Of a stretch of 13,260 nt of DNA, positions 1-8,015 are shown piece after piece. Both the position numbers and the translations under genes were made by a program. Each line of letters starts with the position of its first letter. Positions within the stretch are counted from its first letter, which is position 1. Source of the stretch: Thoreauomyces humboldtii. Its lineage: Eukaryota; Chytridiomycota; Chytridiomycetes; Spizellomycetales; Powellomycetaceae. The stretch is from the NCBI GenBank assembly GCA_027596035.1, contig JADGJA010000646.1:1-13260 (forward strand). Reading direction: 5' to 3'. Under the pieces are notes generated by a model. The model was not told where the DNA came from and made no database searches. It saw only the letters and a list, made by a program, of their open reading frames with translations.

Positions 1-275
1 TCTTTCATAGTTTATTTCGCTCGAACGAGAATAGATGGAGCTTACTAAGCACAACCGACGACGACAGCAGTCCTTTCGATGCAAGGGGGTCGACGACGGA
101 CCTCAGCATTTCCTTAAGCTCCCAACAAATTCCCATCGCTCCATCTATCCTGGCAACCCACTTCCCTATCGACACTCTCTCCTCTTGTATTTCTCGGCAA
201 CGGAAACGTACCTATCCAGCCTCCCTCTTCCCGCTCTTCCCTTCCCTCCGACTCCTCAACCACAAACTCTCCGCA
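1..275. other. 5' flank / leader of the RNR small-subunit gene
   Basis: This stretch precedes the ribonucleotide reductase start codon. An ATG at position 35 opens a frame that runs through intron 1 of the downstream gene, but its product has no family resemblance and it exists only if the intron is retained. The last 100 bases are pyrimidine-rich, as fungal leaders often are. I see no TATA box and no ACGCGT cell-cycle element here. Confidence 0.4.
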
Positions 276-1563
276 ATGGTCGACATTCTTTCCACGAGCC
301 CTCCATCAGTGAGCAGCAACAGCGCAGCAGCGACAACGACCGCCATCCTCAAGCAGCCAGTAGCTCCCTCTCCGCACGCCGCAAACACCCTCGACGAACC
401 CCTGCTCACTCCCAACGCAAGGCGATTCGTCCTCTTCCCAATTCAGTACCAGGAGGTATGGCCGAACGTGTCCGAACTCTTTCTGAGGCGGATAAAAGAA
501 AAAAGGACCTGCACACACAACCCAACTCCGATGGCACACACTTCCTAACTTCTTCGCTTCTCTCTCCTTCTCTCTCTCTCTCTCTCACGCAGGTATGGCA
601 AATGTACAAGAAGGCCGAAGCCTCCTTCTGGACGGCCGAGGAGGTCGATCTTTCGAAGGATAACCATGACTGGGAGACGAAGCTCTCTGACAACGAACGC
701 TACTTCATTTCCCGCGTCCTCGCCTTCTTCGCTGCTTCCGACGGCATCGTCAACGAGAACCTCGTGGAAAGGTTCAGCAACGACGTTCAGATCGCGGAGG
801 CAAGGTGCTTCTACGGCTTCCAGATTATGATCGAGAACATTCACTCGGAGATGTACTCGCTCCTCATTGACACCTACATCAAGGACTCGACCGAGAGGAC
901 TTTCCTGTTCGATGCTCTTGAGACGAGTAAGTCGTCATGCGGGGACGGCTGCATCTTGCTCCGTGTTTTTGTCTAAACCCCGCTTTTCTCTCAGTCCCGT
1001 GCATCCGGAAGAAGGCGGACTGGGCACTCAAGTGGATCTCGGACGACTCGTCCTCGTTCGCCATCCGTCTGGTCGCCTTCGCCGCGGTCGAAGGCATCTT
1101 CTTCTCCGGTTCCTTCGCCTCCATCTTCTGGCTCAAGAAGCGAGGACTGATGCCGGGACTCACCTTCTCCAACGAGCTCATCTCCCGAGACGAAGGACTC
1201 CACACCGACTTCGCATGTCTCCTCTTCTCCCTCCTCCGCAACAAGCCCGAGGAGAAGCTCGTCAGGGACCTCCTCCGAGAGGCCGTCGCCATCGAGCAAG
1301 AGTTCCTCACCGACGCCCTCCCGGTGGCCCTCATCGGGATGAACGCCAAGCTCATGCAGCAGTACATCGAGTTCGTGGCCGACAGGCTCTTCGTCGCGCT
1401 CGGCTACGAGAAGGAGTACAGGGTCGAGAACCCCTTCGACTTCATGGACCTCATCTCGTTGCAGGGAAAGACCAACTTTTTCGAGAAGAAGGTCGGAGAG
1501 TATCAGATGGCGGGCGTCATGCAGAAGAGGGACCAGGAGTTCACGCTCAGCGCTGACTTTTGA
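276..1563 (+). CDS. RNR2: Ribonucleoside-diphosphate reductase small subunit (class Ia, R2), three exons
   Basis: This is the radical-storing subunit of ribonucleotide reductase, which with the large subunit reduces ribonucleoside diphosphates to deoxyribonucleotides in the cytosol. I place the exons at 276-455, 593-926 and 995-1563, giving 360 aa, slightly short for the family because the N-terminal tail is short. Intron 1 (456-592) begins GTATGG, carries CTAAC at 545-549 and ends in a long TC tract plus CGCAG. Intron 2 (927-994) begins GTAAGT and ends CTCTCAG. Joining them restores the family reading [15 protein letters not shown] and [17 protein letters not shown]. All iron ligands are present by alignment to the family: D79, E141, H144, E204, E238 and H241. 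The radical tyrosine is Y148 in HSEMYS. The C-terminal tail that docks onto the large subunit reads FTLSADF, where many homologues have FTLDADF. The start is the first ATG in the correct frame. Identification is certain; the symbol follows yeast usage. Confidence 0.97.
454..599 (+). repeat. 9-bp direct repeat spanning both splice sites of RNR intron 1
   Basis: The 9-mer AGGTATGGC occurs at 454-462, across the donor site, and again at 591-599, across the acceptor site. AG|GT at both ends is common, but the five further matching bases are not required for splicing. This is the pattern expected if an intron arose by tandem duplication or by insertion with a target-site duplication. A chance match cannot be excluded. 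Confidence 0.6.
570..586 (+). repeat. TC microsatellite forming the polypyrimidine tract of RNR intron 1
   Basis: An uninterrupted alternating CT/TC run lies between the CTAAC branch-like motif (545-549) and the CGCAG acceptor (588-592). It serves as the pyrimidine tract. The branch-to-acceptor spacing is about 43 nt, rather long for a fungal intron, and slippage of this tract may explain it. Confidence 0.7.
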
Positions 1564-2018
1564 GAAGCGCGGGTATGATATCTGCATTTTCCCAATTCCC
1601 CTACACATCGAAAAACCCTCCATCCATGCTTGACCTCCCCGTTTTTGTATCTCTCTATCCTCTCTTCTCCCTTTTTTGTGTCCTTTTCCCTTCCCTGTCA
1701 CTCCCGACATCCCTTGCCGAGCCCCGGGTCTCTCGCCGCTAGTCGGTAACCCCCCGAAACCCATAACCTGTAGAAAACAGTCCTCACTTCTATCTATTTG
1801 ACCAGAAAAAAATTAAAAAAATTCAAAAAAGCCATGAAAAAAGCAAATATCTTCAAGTATCCTTACTTGGATCTATTTCGTGTTCGTCTATGGATGGGTG
1901 GGATAACGCAGAAAACGAGCTATCTATGAGGTAGGTTGGGGGTAATACGCGCTGCTTTTTGTCTTTTCCGTCCTTTTCTGTGATCCGTCCCCGTGTATGA
2001 TCTGTCACTTTTTTCTCA
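1564..2018. other. Intergenic 3' regions between two convergent genes
   Basis: This region separates the RNR stop codon (1561-1563) from the stop codon of the convergent minus-strand gene (2019-2021). It is pyrimidine-rich at first. At about 1804-1845 it becomes a striking A-rich stretch with several runs of six or seven A. That is a plausible 3'-end-forming region for the plus-strand gene, although I see no canonical AATAAA there. No coding sequence is supported. Confidence 0.5.
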
Positions 2019-4624
2019 TCATGGCGTGACGGAACGGACGGAACGAGGGAGTATGTTCTCCAGACTTCCACGCTCGCTGTACCCTCCTCGTCCTCCTGCC
2101 TCACCGTCAGCACCACCACCACCACGTCCGCCATCGCTGCCGCTGCCGCCGCCTCGCCCTTCCAGAGGGTGAGAGGAGACGTCGCCGTGACTGTCGTGAT
2201 ACATGGGATGGTGACGATAGGGGTGGGGATACTCCGCCTCGCGATGCGGTTGGTGGTGGTGGTGGTGATGACGAGGAGGAAACGGGACGAAGTGATGTGA
2301 CGGGTCTTGACGAGTCTGCAGGTGGTACTGTCGGCCGACGACCCTCGGGTCGTGATCCGACTCCCGGGCCGGTCGATGTCCTTGACGGTCGTGCCGTCGA
2401 GCCTCCTGTGAGGACGCGGGACCGTGATCGTCGCTGGCGTCGGGGCGGTGGTGGCCGTCGACGTGGGATCGGGATGAGGGAGGAGGAGGTCGGTAGTAGT
2501 GCCAGCTTGTTTCCTTTCCGTCGCGGCGACCGCTATCTCCACCTTCGCGAGCGTGAGGGTGAGGATGATGGCCGACGGCATGGTAGAGTCGACGGTCTCC
2601 GTCGTGTCGAGAGTCTTCTCTGTCGCGTGATGAGTCGGAAGGAGCGTCGTGCACGGCCAGGTACTGCTGATGGTGCCGATGGTGATGATGTTGTTCGACA
2701 TGACGCGGGTGAGGATGCGGGTGCGGGTAACGATGGGATGGAAGGATGACTGCGTGATGAGGACTTTGTGGACGGTGTTGCAGGTGCGGGTGAATGCGAT
2801 GTGATTGCGATTGGCTTCGTTCAAGATGTCTTGCCCATTCCTCCAATCCCGCTCGAGTTTCAGCTATCACGTCTTCGACGGCGGAATCTGAAAGAGAGGG
2901 TATAAGGCGGCCGCGGTCGATTCGGTCGTGGACGTCCAAACGGTCCTGCGAGACCCTCATCGATGATGGGTGGCCGCTGTGCTTGGATAGGTGAGGAGGT
3001 AACGAGTGCTGGTCGTTCCGACCATCGACCCGGGCACCAACGACTGGAAAGTCTCGCAATTCGCGTGCCGAAGGAAGTCCGCGGTGATGAGGCGCCGAGG
3101 AGTGACTTCGCTGATACTCGATTGGGGAGGTCCATTCATCCATTCTCATAGATGGGCCTTGCAGGGCCGTATCAACCCGGAGGGACCCGGCGTGTGGTGG
3201 TTGCGAGACTTGCGGGAGAACGATAGCGAGCTCCATCACATCCGGTCGAATCGCCCGAGGAGTGTGACGATGGAGAGCTGGATAGTCTGCTGGAGGTGGA
3301 TGGCGGAGATGGTGCGCGGCGGCGTTCTCGCGGTTCACAAATCTCAGATCGGGCCTATCGACACGGACGTGACCAGCTCGGTCCTGGTATTGCTTGCGAG
3401 GTTGTGTGGCAAACTCCTCGCGTGCACCGCTAGAAACATGGCTGAAGCTGCGCTTTCGAGATGCAGGAGGGGAGTGGAGATGGCTTTGAGAGCAGTGCGT
3501 GGGACCAGACGGCGTTCGACTGGAATCCATCTGTCGCGCCATATCTGCGTTGGGAGGACTCCTGGCTCCTGCATCCTTCCCATTTCCTCCGGAAGTGTGT
3601 CCGGGCGGAGAAGTGCGCGGCGTCGTTGAGGGAGTTGCAGCCGGTGTGATGAGGGGCACGGCAGCCGCCTTGTTGGCTTTCAGACGAAATTTTGCCACCT
3701 GGTCGATAGAAAGAAGGTATGCTTTCTCAGCCTTCTTTTCGTCGCGAACGGTGGCCGCTTGGACCGATAGGGCTTTCGCAGCGTTGAAAGCCTGCTGAAC
3801 CACCGGTGCCTTGCGAACAGCATCCCATTCCCAGTGATTCTCGACATGAAGCTTGCGCATCGAGTGCAGATACCAGTTGAGAGAAGAGAACTGGATCGTG
3901 CCTCTCCGCATCCTGTCGGCCAGGACCTCTATGTACTCTGCGAGATTGTCGGCCGAGATGGGGAAGGGAAATCCGTCGGCGTTCACCAGACCGTACTGGA
4001 TGAGCACGGACTGGGCGGTCCGCAGGTTCTGCGCGAGTCCTTTCCGACTCGCCTCGCTCAGGTTGAGCAAAGCGTCGGCGAGCGGTATGGTGGGCGCGTG
4101 TGGGACTCCAGTTCCGTTGACCCCTGGCACCGTGCTCCGAGCGACTTCGGCTGGTGTGATGGGCGACGATGGACTCCTTGAAACGGACGACGTGCGAGAC
4201 GACGCGCTCGCAGAGCTGGAGCTTGCGTGACTCTCGCTACGCGACGAGTCGGATCTGCAGAAGAGAAAGGGTCAGCCATACATTGTCGCAAAAAACCTCG
4301 AACTTTCACACCCCGACTCCTCTCCCGTCGTCTCCGATCGGGGCAGTTTCCTCCCAAGGTCGTAGACACTTACGACGATGTGGAGGAAGAGAGAGAACCA
4401 GCTCGCTCGCTCCTGTTGACAGTGTGACTGCCCTTCGGCCGTCGCTCGTGCGTCGGGCCCCCTGTGCCTTTCTCAATCTTGACTATGGAGTCGAGGGAAG
4501 GAAATGCGTCTGGGACGTGCGCTGAAGATGTTGATGTGGTCACTGTTGCCGTAGGGTGACAGACGGCGCCAGGCGTGGGTATCGGGGAGCTTTCGGTTCC
4601 AAGGTAGCGAGGAAAGTCGCCCAT
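2019..4624 (-). CDS. Protein with tyrosine-recombinase core-binding-like N-terminal domain and long His-rich disordered tail, two exons
   Basis: Exon 1 is 4624-4374 and exon 2 is 4254-2019. The intron (4373-4255) begins GTAAGT and ends with CTGAC plus a pyrimidine-rich TTCTGCAG. The splice keeps one frame and yields about 828 aa. The ATG at 4624-4622 is chosen because an in-frame stop lies just upstream (4642-4640). Residues 1-140 are Ser/Thr/Pro-rich. Residues about 142-246 look like the SAM-like core-binding domain of tyrosine recombinases: helical, with a Leu/Gln-rich first helix, an FPFPISADNLAEYIEVLAD segment, SSLNWYLHSMRKLH and PVVQQAFNAAK. Residues 253-277 (KKAEKAYLLSIDQVAKF) resemble the linker entering the catalytic domain. 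No Arg...His-x-x-Arg...Tyr catalytic core follows. The remaining 550 residues are low complexity, rich in His, Ser, Pro, Arg and Asp, with His runs at about residues 575-815. It may be a domesticated transposon DNA-binding domain. The exon structure is well supported; the domain call is by eye. Confidence 0.72.
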
Positions 4625-6947
4625 GCTGGCTTCGAAGGTTCACAGAGGACAGCGGTCGTTGGCAAGGAGAGTACTCTACGTCCGCTTCTTTGCGTTCCAT
4701 GCAGAGAGTGATCAGAATATGTATCAATCAGTTTTTCCGATGATGCCACTGGTCCGCTAGGAAGGTGGGCTGAAGAGAGTCGAGAGACCGGGATGCAGCG
4801 CACGGACCATTTTGGACCAGACCCACCGCCGCCCGCAGGAAGAAGGCCTTGTGTAATTTGCTACGGTCCCAGACTGTGTACGATGGCTGTACGTCCATGG
4901 ACGATCCTCTGCGCCAACAGGCAGTCAGTGGTGTGTGTGGTGTGTGGCGCCCTAGCAGCAACGGACACAGGATGATTGCTGCCCACTTTCGGCCCTTTTC
5001 TCTTTGGGAAATGAGACCCTCTGCACACAAAGAGTCCGTAGACCAAAGAGACCAGGACAGACCAACAGCGACAACCCAAAAAAAAAGAAGACTACTGTAA
5101 AAATAATGCTCGGTATTACACGGTACCGTCATTTCCCGGTCCATTTGATCACAGCGCAGATCCACGGCCAGCGGCATGCAGGGGGAACAAGGGAAGGGAA
5201 AGGAAAGGTAAAGACACTCACTCATCAAAAGTATTAGTTGCAAACTCCGTTACGGACAGGACTGTGCTGTAGCCTCGAAGCTTTCATTTCATTTCGCTAC
5301 CATCCCCCTGCTCTCTCCCCATTCGCTTTCGGTGCTGGAAGAACTCACTGGCCGACATTACATTGAAGGGGACGGGACGGGACGGAACATCCCGGAAGCG
5401 GTTCGAAAGGGAAAAGAGAGAGTTGCCTTTGAAACCCGAGACCTCCATGATTTTCAGTGGCAGTCTGGACAGCCTTGAAAATGATCGGCAAGTCCCTGCG
5501 TTGCGCCCCCAGCAGACGGCGCAGACGGCTAGACGCACACCGCATGCGCAAGCCAGATCTGAGCCAGTGCGATTCTTGGCGTGGGATCTTGGACACACAA
5601 GGATCAATGGGAACCTTCTGTACAAGTACAAGTACAGGTGTACTTGGCAGCTGCTTTGTCGGGAATAGTCTCACATGTTAACAGAATACTGTACATGTAT
5701 GTCAGGGAGAGCCTCTAGCGAAAAGAAAGCCTACCGGTACATGTTAGGCTGATGAGCTCGGGCAAACCCGACTGAGACAACGAATACCTCTGACCATCGT
5801 CCCGCCGCCTGCCTCTCGTATGGCGCATTGTCTATGGTTTCCAGGTCCTTTTGCCTGACATCCGTGGGTTTAACGGCGAGTCGCTGACGCAGCGCTGGCA
5901 CTAGCTAAAGAATGTTGAATACGGGCATGGAGAAAACTCCCCTAAAGATCCACGAATCGCACGCAAAGGATGAAGTCGGACATCCAGCAAAGTCAGTTCG
6001 AGCTAGTATCTGGAAAAATCGGTCCAATTCGGGTCTGATCTCGTCGTTTTTCAAATTTGCAGGACCGGCAGTTCAACAACCGAATCTCCGTGATAGGATA
6101 GTCTTCGTGCTTGGTCATTCATGTTGCATCAACTGCTCTTCGGCGGGTTCTCAGTGCATTTTTCCTCGCCAGTGAATAAAACGAGCTTCTTCACGGCAAG
6201 CCGTCATCTTGACGATGAGCTCCTCTGTTGTTTTTGTGCGTCTCGTCCTTCCCTGACGGCGATTCGACAGAATTTGCGAGCATCCTGAAATTAAGAACCG
6301 CTTCTTTCCTCTGTTGGAGGCCGCGAAGAACATGTTTCGTTCGAACTTTCTCGAATTATCGATTGGATATTGTGCTGAGTTTGGGCTTTGTCCTCGCATT
6401 TGTTTGCATGTATTCCAGTCTTTCTTCGTCCGTACCGGCTGTCGATGGTAAGGGTAGAGTCTCTTTATCAGTCGGCGGATGTCAACCTTGTTCTTGCTCC
6501 GGGCAACCTTTAGTTTCGGCCGCTTTCATATCGAAGCCTGAAGTTTTCGGGTCGGGCGGATTTGCGGTTGACACACGGCACGACCTGCCTAAAGGAGCTC
6601 GCCTCCATTGCAAAGTTAGGCTTCCCTCCCTCGGAGATCGTCTACTGTAGAAGCGAGCGCCCATCGTGAAGCATCATATAATCTTGATACCGTCCGTCCG
6701 TGTGTCCGCCGTTTCGTCGCACAGAGTCCTGCTCTGCTCAGCTGTGCACCGTATATCCACGAAGTGCCTGCGACCGCGCGGCGGGGAAGTGACTTTTGGC
6801 CCTCTCCGTCCGACCCCTCGGACAGCCTGGGCTGTTGAAAACACCTCTCTCAGTTTCCCCACTCTGCTCTCGCTTGCAGCCCAACTCCAAGACTCCCAAC
6901 TCAGTTCTTCTCACCGCTTCTCCACCATCGCCATCCTATAAAAAGCA
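4625..6947. other. Long intergenic region between divergent genes, no supported gene
   Basis: These 2.3 kb separate the 5' end of the minus-strand recombinase-like gene from the 5' end of the acidic-protein gene. Open frames here are short, mostly lack ATG starts and show no protein-like composition. Visible structure includes an A9 run near 5080, three tandem GGGAC units at 5369-5383, a dense set of GTAC motifs at 5620-5740, a small TCGGG/CCCGA hairpin near 5760, and TATAA near 6677. The last 150 bases are CT-rich and probably the leader of the acidic-protein gene. It probably contains both promoters. Confidence 0.5.
5620..5746. repeat. Cluster of GTAC palindromes with an 8-bp inverted repeat
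   Basis: Six GTAC tetramers fall within about 120 bases (near 5620, 5626, 5632, 5640, 5691 and 5737), where about one per 256 bases is expected. The first part is a TACAAG direct repeat running into a perfect inverted repeat, CAAGTACA-GG-TGTACTTG (5629-5646). The octamer ACATGTTA occurs at 5673-5680 and 5739-5746, with a close variant at 5693. It may be a binding-site cluster in the shared upstream region; function is unknown. Confidence 0.45.
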
Positions 6948-7508
6948 ATGACCGTGACCGCACCCCTCGTCTCCGCGTCCGCGTCCGCGTCATCGCCCGC
7001 CAAACCCGTCTCGTCCGTCATCCAAGACTCCACCACTCCTAACCTCGCCGGCAACTCGTTCCTCACCACCGACTTCCCATCCTCCGACGAAGAGGACGGC
7101 GACTTTGTCACCTCGGATTCGGACTCTGACTCGGGCGACGAGCACGACGATCAAGTCGAGATGGACCAGGACGAGCTCGACGACTTCACCGCCATGAAGC
7201 TCGACGCCGCGAAACACGGCAAGAACGTCGCTCCCCTCGCGGACTCGGGTGCTGCCGTTCAACCCGTCGGTCAGGAGCTCAAGGAACTCCTCGAGCAGGA
7301 GTATCCCTCTGACGAGGAGGACGATGAGGATTTCGATGCAAACGCGGAGGAGCAGGAAGAGGACGTCGACGATGAGGACGGAAGCGACGATGAGGAGGTC
7401 GAGGAGGATGGTGATCTCCGTGACGAGCTCCAGGCTCTTCGTGCCGACGCCAAGGCTCCCAACTGGCGACACATCGACGAGCCTGTTGCCATGGAAGTAT
7501 CCCAGTGA
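6948..7508 (+). CDS. Small highly acidic protein, unknown function
   Basis: This single uninterrupted frame of 186 aa starts at the first ATG (context AAAGCAATGACC) after a CT-rich leader. Residues 1-40 are Ser/Ala/Thr/Pro-rich. The rest is dominated by Asp and Glu, with acidic runs at about residues 45-80 and 116-155 (for example PSDEEDDEDFD), then a short mixed tail containing PNWRHIDEP. The third codon position is strongly C/G, like the RNR gene, which supports real coding. The composition resembles acidic histone-chaperone-type or chromatin proteins; the spaced acidic N-terminus recalls Swc5/BCNT-family proteins, but no BCNT C-terminal domain is visible. The coding region could continue past an alternative donor (GAA|GTATCC, near 7497), because the TGA is only a few codons further on. 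No family is assigned. Confidence 0.7.
   Translation: MTVTAPLVSASASASSPAKPVSSVIQDSTTPNLAGNSFLTTDFPSSDEEDGDFVTSDSDSDSGDEHDDQVEMDQDELDDFTAMKLDAAKHGKNVAPLADSGAAVQPVGQELKELLEQEYPSDEEDDEDFDANAEEQEEDVDDEDGSDDEEVEEDGDLRDELQALRADAKAPNWRHIDEPVAMEVSQ
6970..6989 (+). repeat. Tandem TCCGCG hexamer within the acidic-protein gene
   Basis: Three consecutive TCCGCG units near the 5' end of the coding sequence encode a Ser-Ala repeat (SASASAS). This is a simple in-frame microsatellite and may vary in length between strains. Confidence 0.6.
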
Positions 7509-7539
7509 GGAAAGAATACTCCGAAACCACCATCCCCCC

Positions 7540-7545
7540 TTTATT
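7540..7545 (-). terminator. AATAAA poly(A)-type signal at the end of the PAS fragment
   Basis: On the minus strand AATAAA overlaps the TAA stop codon of the PAS fragment. Its position would suit 3'-end formation of a short transcript. The motif is six bases in a fairly A/T-rich spot, so it may be fortuitous. Confidence 0.35.
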
Positions 7546-7735
7546 AAATCCATCCACCTTGTCTTTCACCATTGCTTGCGAATGTAAACGCGTTGAACAC
7601 GTGGCGGCCCCTGATGTCTCGGATGCTGCGCCCGGTGAACTGCAGATACACCTGGGTTGCTGCGACGATCGTGTATTCGGCATCGAGTAGGAGGTCGTAG
7701 CTGGGGAGACTTTCGAACAGAGTCAGAAAATCCAT
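7544..7735 (-). pseudogene. PAS-domain fragment, probably a histidine-kinase relic
   Basis: A 63-aa frame starts at an ATG (7735-7733) and reads LFESLPSYDLLLDAEYTIVAATQVYLQFTGRSIRDIRGRHVFNAF in segments. This is the classic start of a sensor PAS domain (F-x-x-L-P...L-L-D...I-V-A-A...Y-L...T-G-R...G-R-x-V-F), as found at the N-terminus of many hybrid histidine kinases. After VFNAF the expected PDNP-type turn and the second half of the fold are missing, and the frame stops at TAA (7546-7544). AATAAA (7545-7540) overlaps the stop. Further downstream lies the antisense of the acidic-protein gene, with no continuation. It is either a truncated relic or a very small gene that uses this immediate poly(A) signal. 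PAS family membership is fairly sure; its status as a pseudogene is inference. Confidence 0.55.
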
Positions 7736-8015
7736 CGGCTTACGATTGCTCGACCGATAAAAATCGTCACAACCAGCACGAGCGTTGATTCCCAGTGATT
7801 CTGTCGGTCGAAAGCCCTGCGCATGCCTGCGACGTAAATGGGTGGCTGTGCTTTTGAGCGTTTCAAGACTTCCCAGAAAAGCTAAGAACTTCTTTCACTT
7901 CGTTCGAAGAACACAACAACACACCTTCTCTCTCTCTCATCTGTGATCTCCACCTTCGGCCGCCCTCCACGCCCCCCTTGAGATTGTCCTCGTCTAGCCG
8001 TAACCCTTTAAAACA
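7736..8015. other. Shared upstream region of the PAS fragment and the Fic gene
   Basis: These 280 bases lie between two divergent starts. A CT-rich block (about 7923-7960, including a TCTCTCTCTC run) resembles the CT-rich leaders elsewhere in the window and probably belongs to the Fic 5' leader. No TATA box is evident. No coding sequence is supported here. Confidence 0.4.

Noticed and set aside
35..976. 313-codon plus-strand frame starting at ATG 35
   Set aside because: It overlaps RNR exon 2 in frame but reads through the leader and intron 1; the added sequence is low complexity and non-homologous, and the family alignment clearly supports splicing.
1853..2824. 323-codon minus-strand frame
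   Set aside because: It is a shifted-frame shadow of the His-rich tract; Thr/Ile-rich composition arises from the CAC/CAT repeats, and it extends past the stop of the real gene.
4728..5243. 171-codon minus-strand frame with a hydrophobic patch
   Set aside because: Composition is irregular, there is no domain, codon use is unlike the neighbours, and the surrounding DNA looks like promoter or leader.
5912..6175. 87-codon ATG frame ending in TGA overlapping AATAAA
   Set aside because: Though it has a start and a poly(A)-like motif, the product looks random and contains no recognisable motif; evidence is too thin for a gene.
6228..6650. 140-codon plus-strand frame with a possible TM segment
   Set aside because: It begins at TTG, has no ATG start near the hydrophobic part and shows no family resemblance; I treat it as chance.
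6936..6944. TATAAAAAG immediately before the acidic-protein ATG
   Set aside because: It lies only a few bases from the ATG, so initiation from it would fall inside the coding region; probably an A-rich start context.
3826..7801. 15-mer ATTCCCAGTGATTCT shared between about 3827 and 7788
   Set aside because: One copy encodes part of the recombinase-like domain and the other lies upstream of the PAS fragment; no extended similarity flanks them, so probably coincidence.
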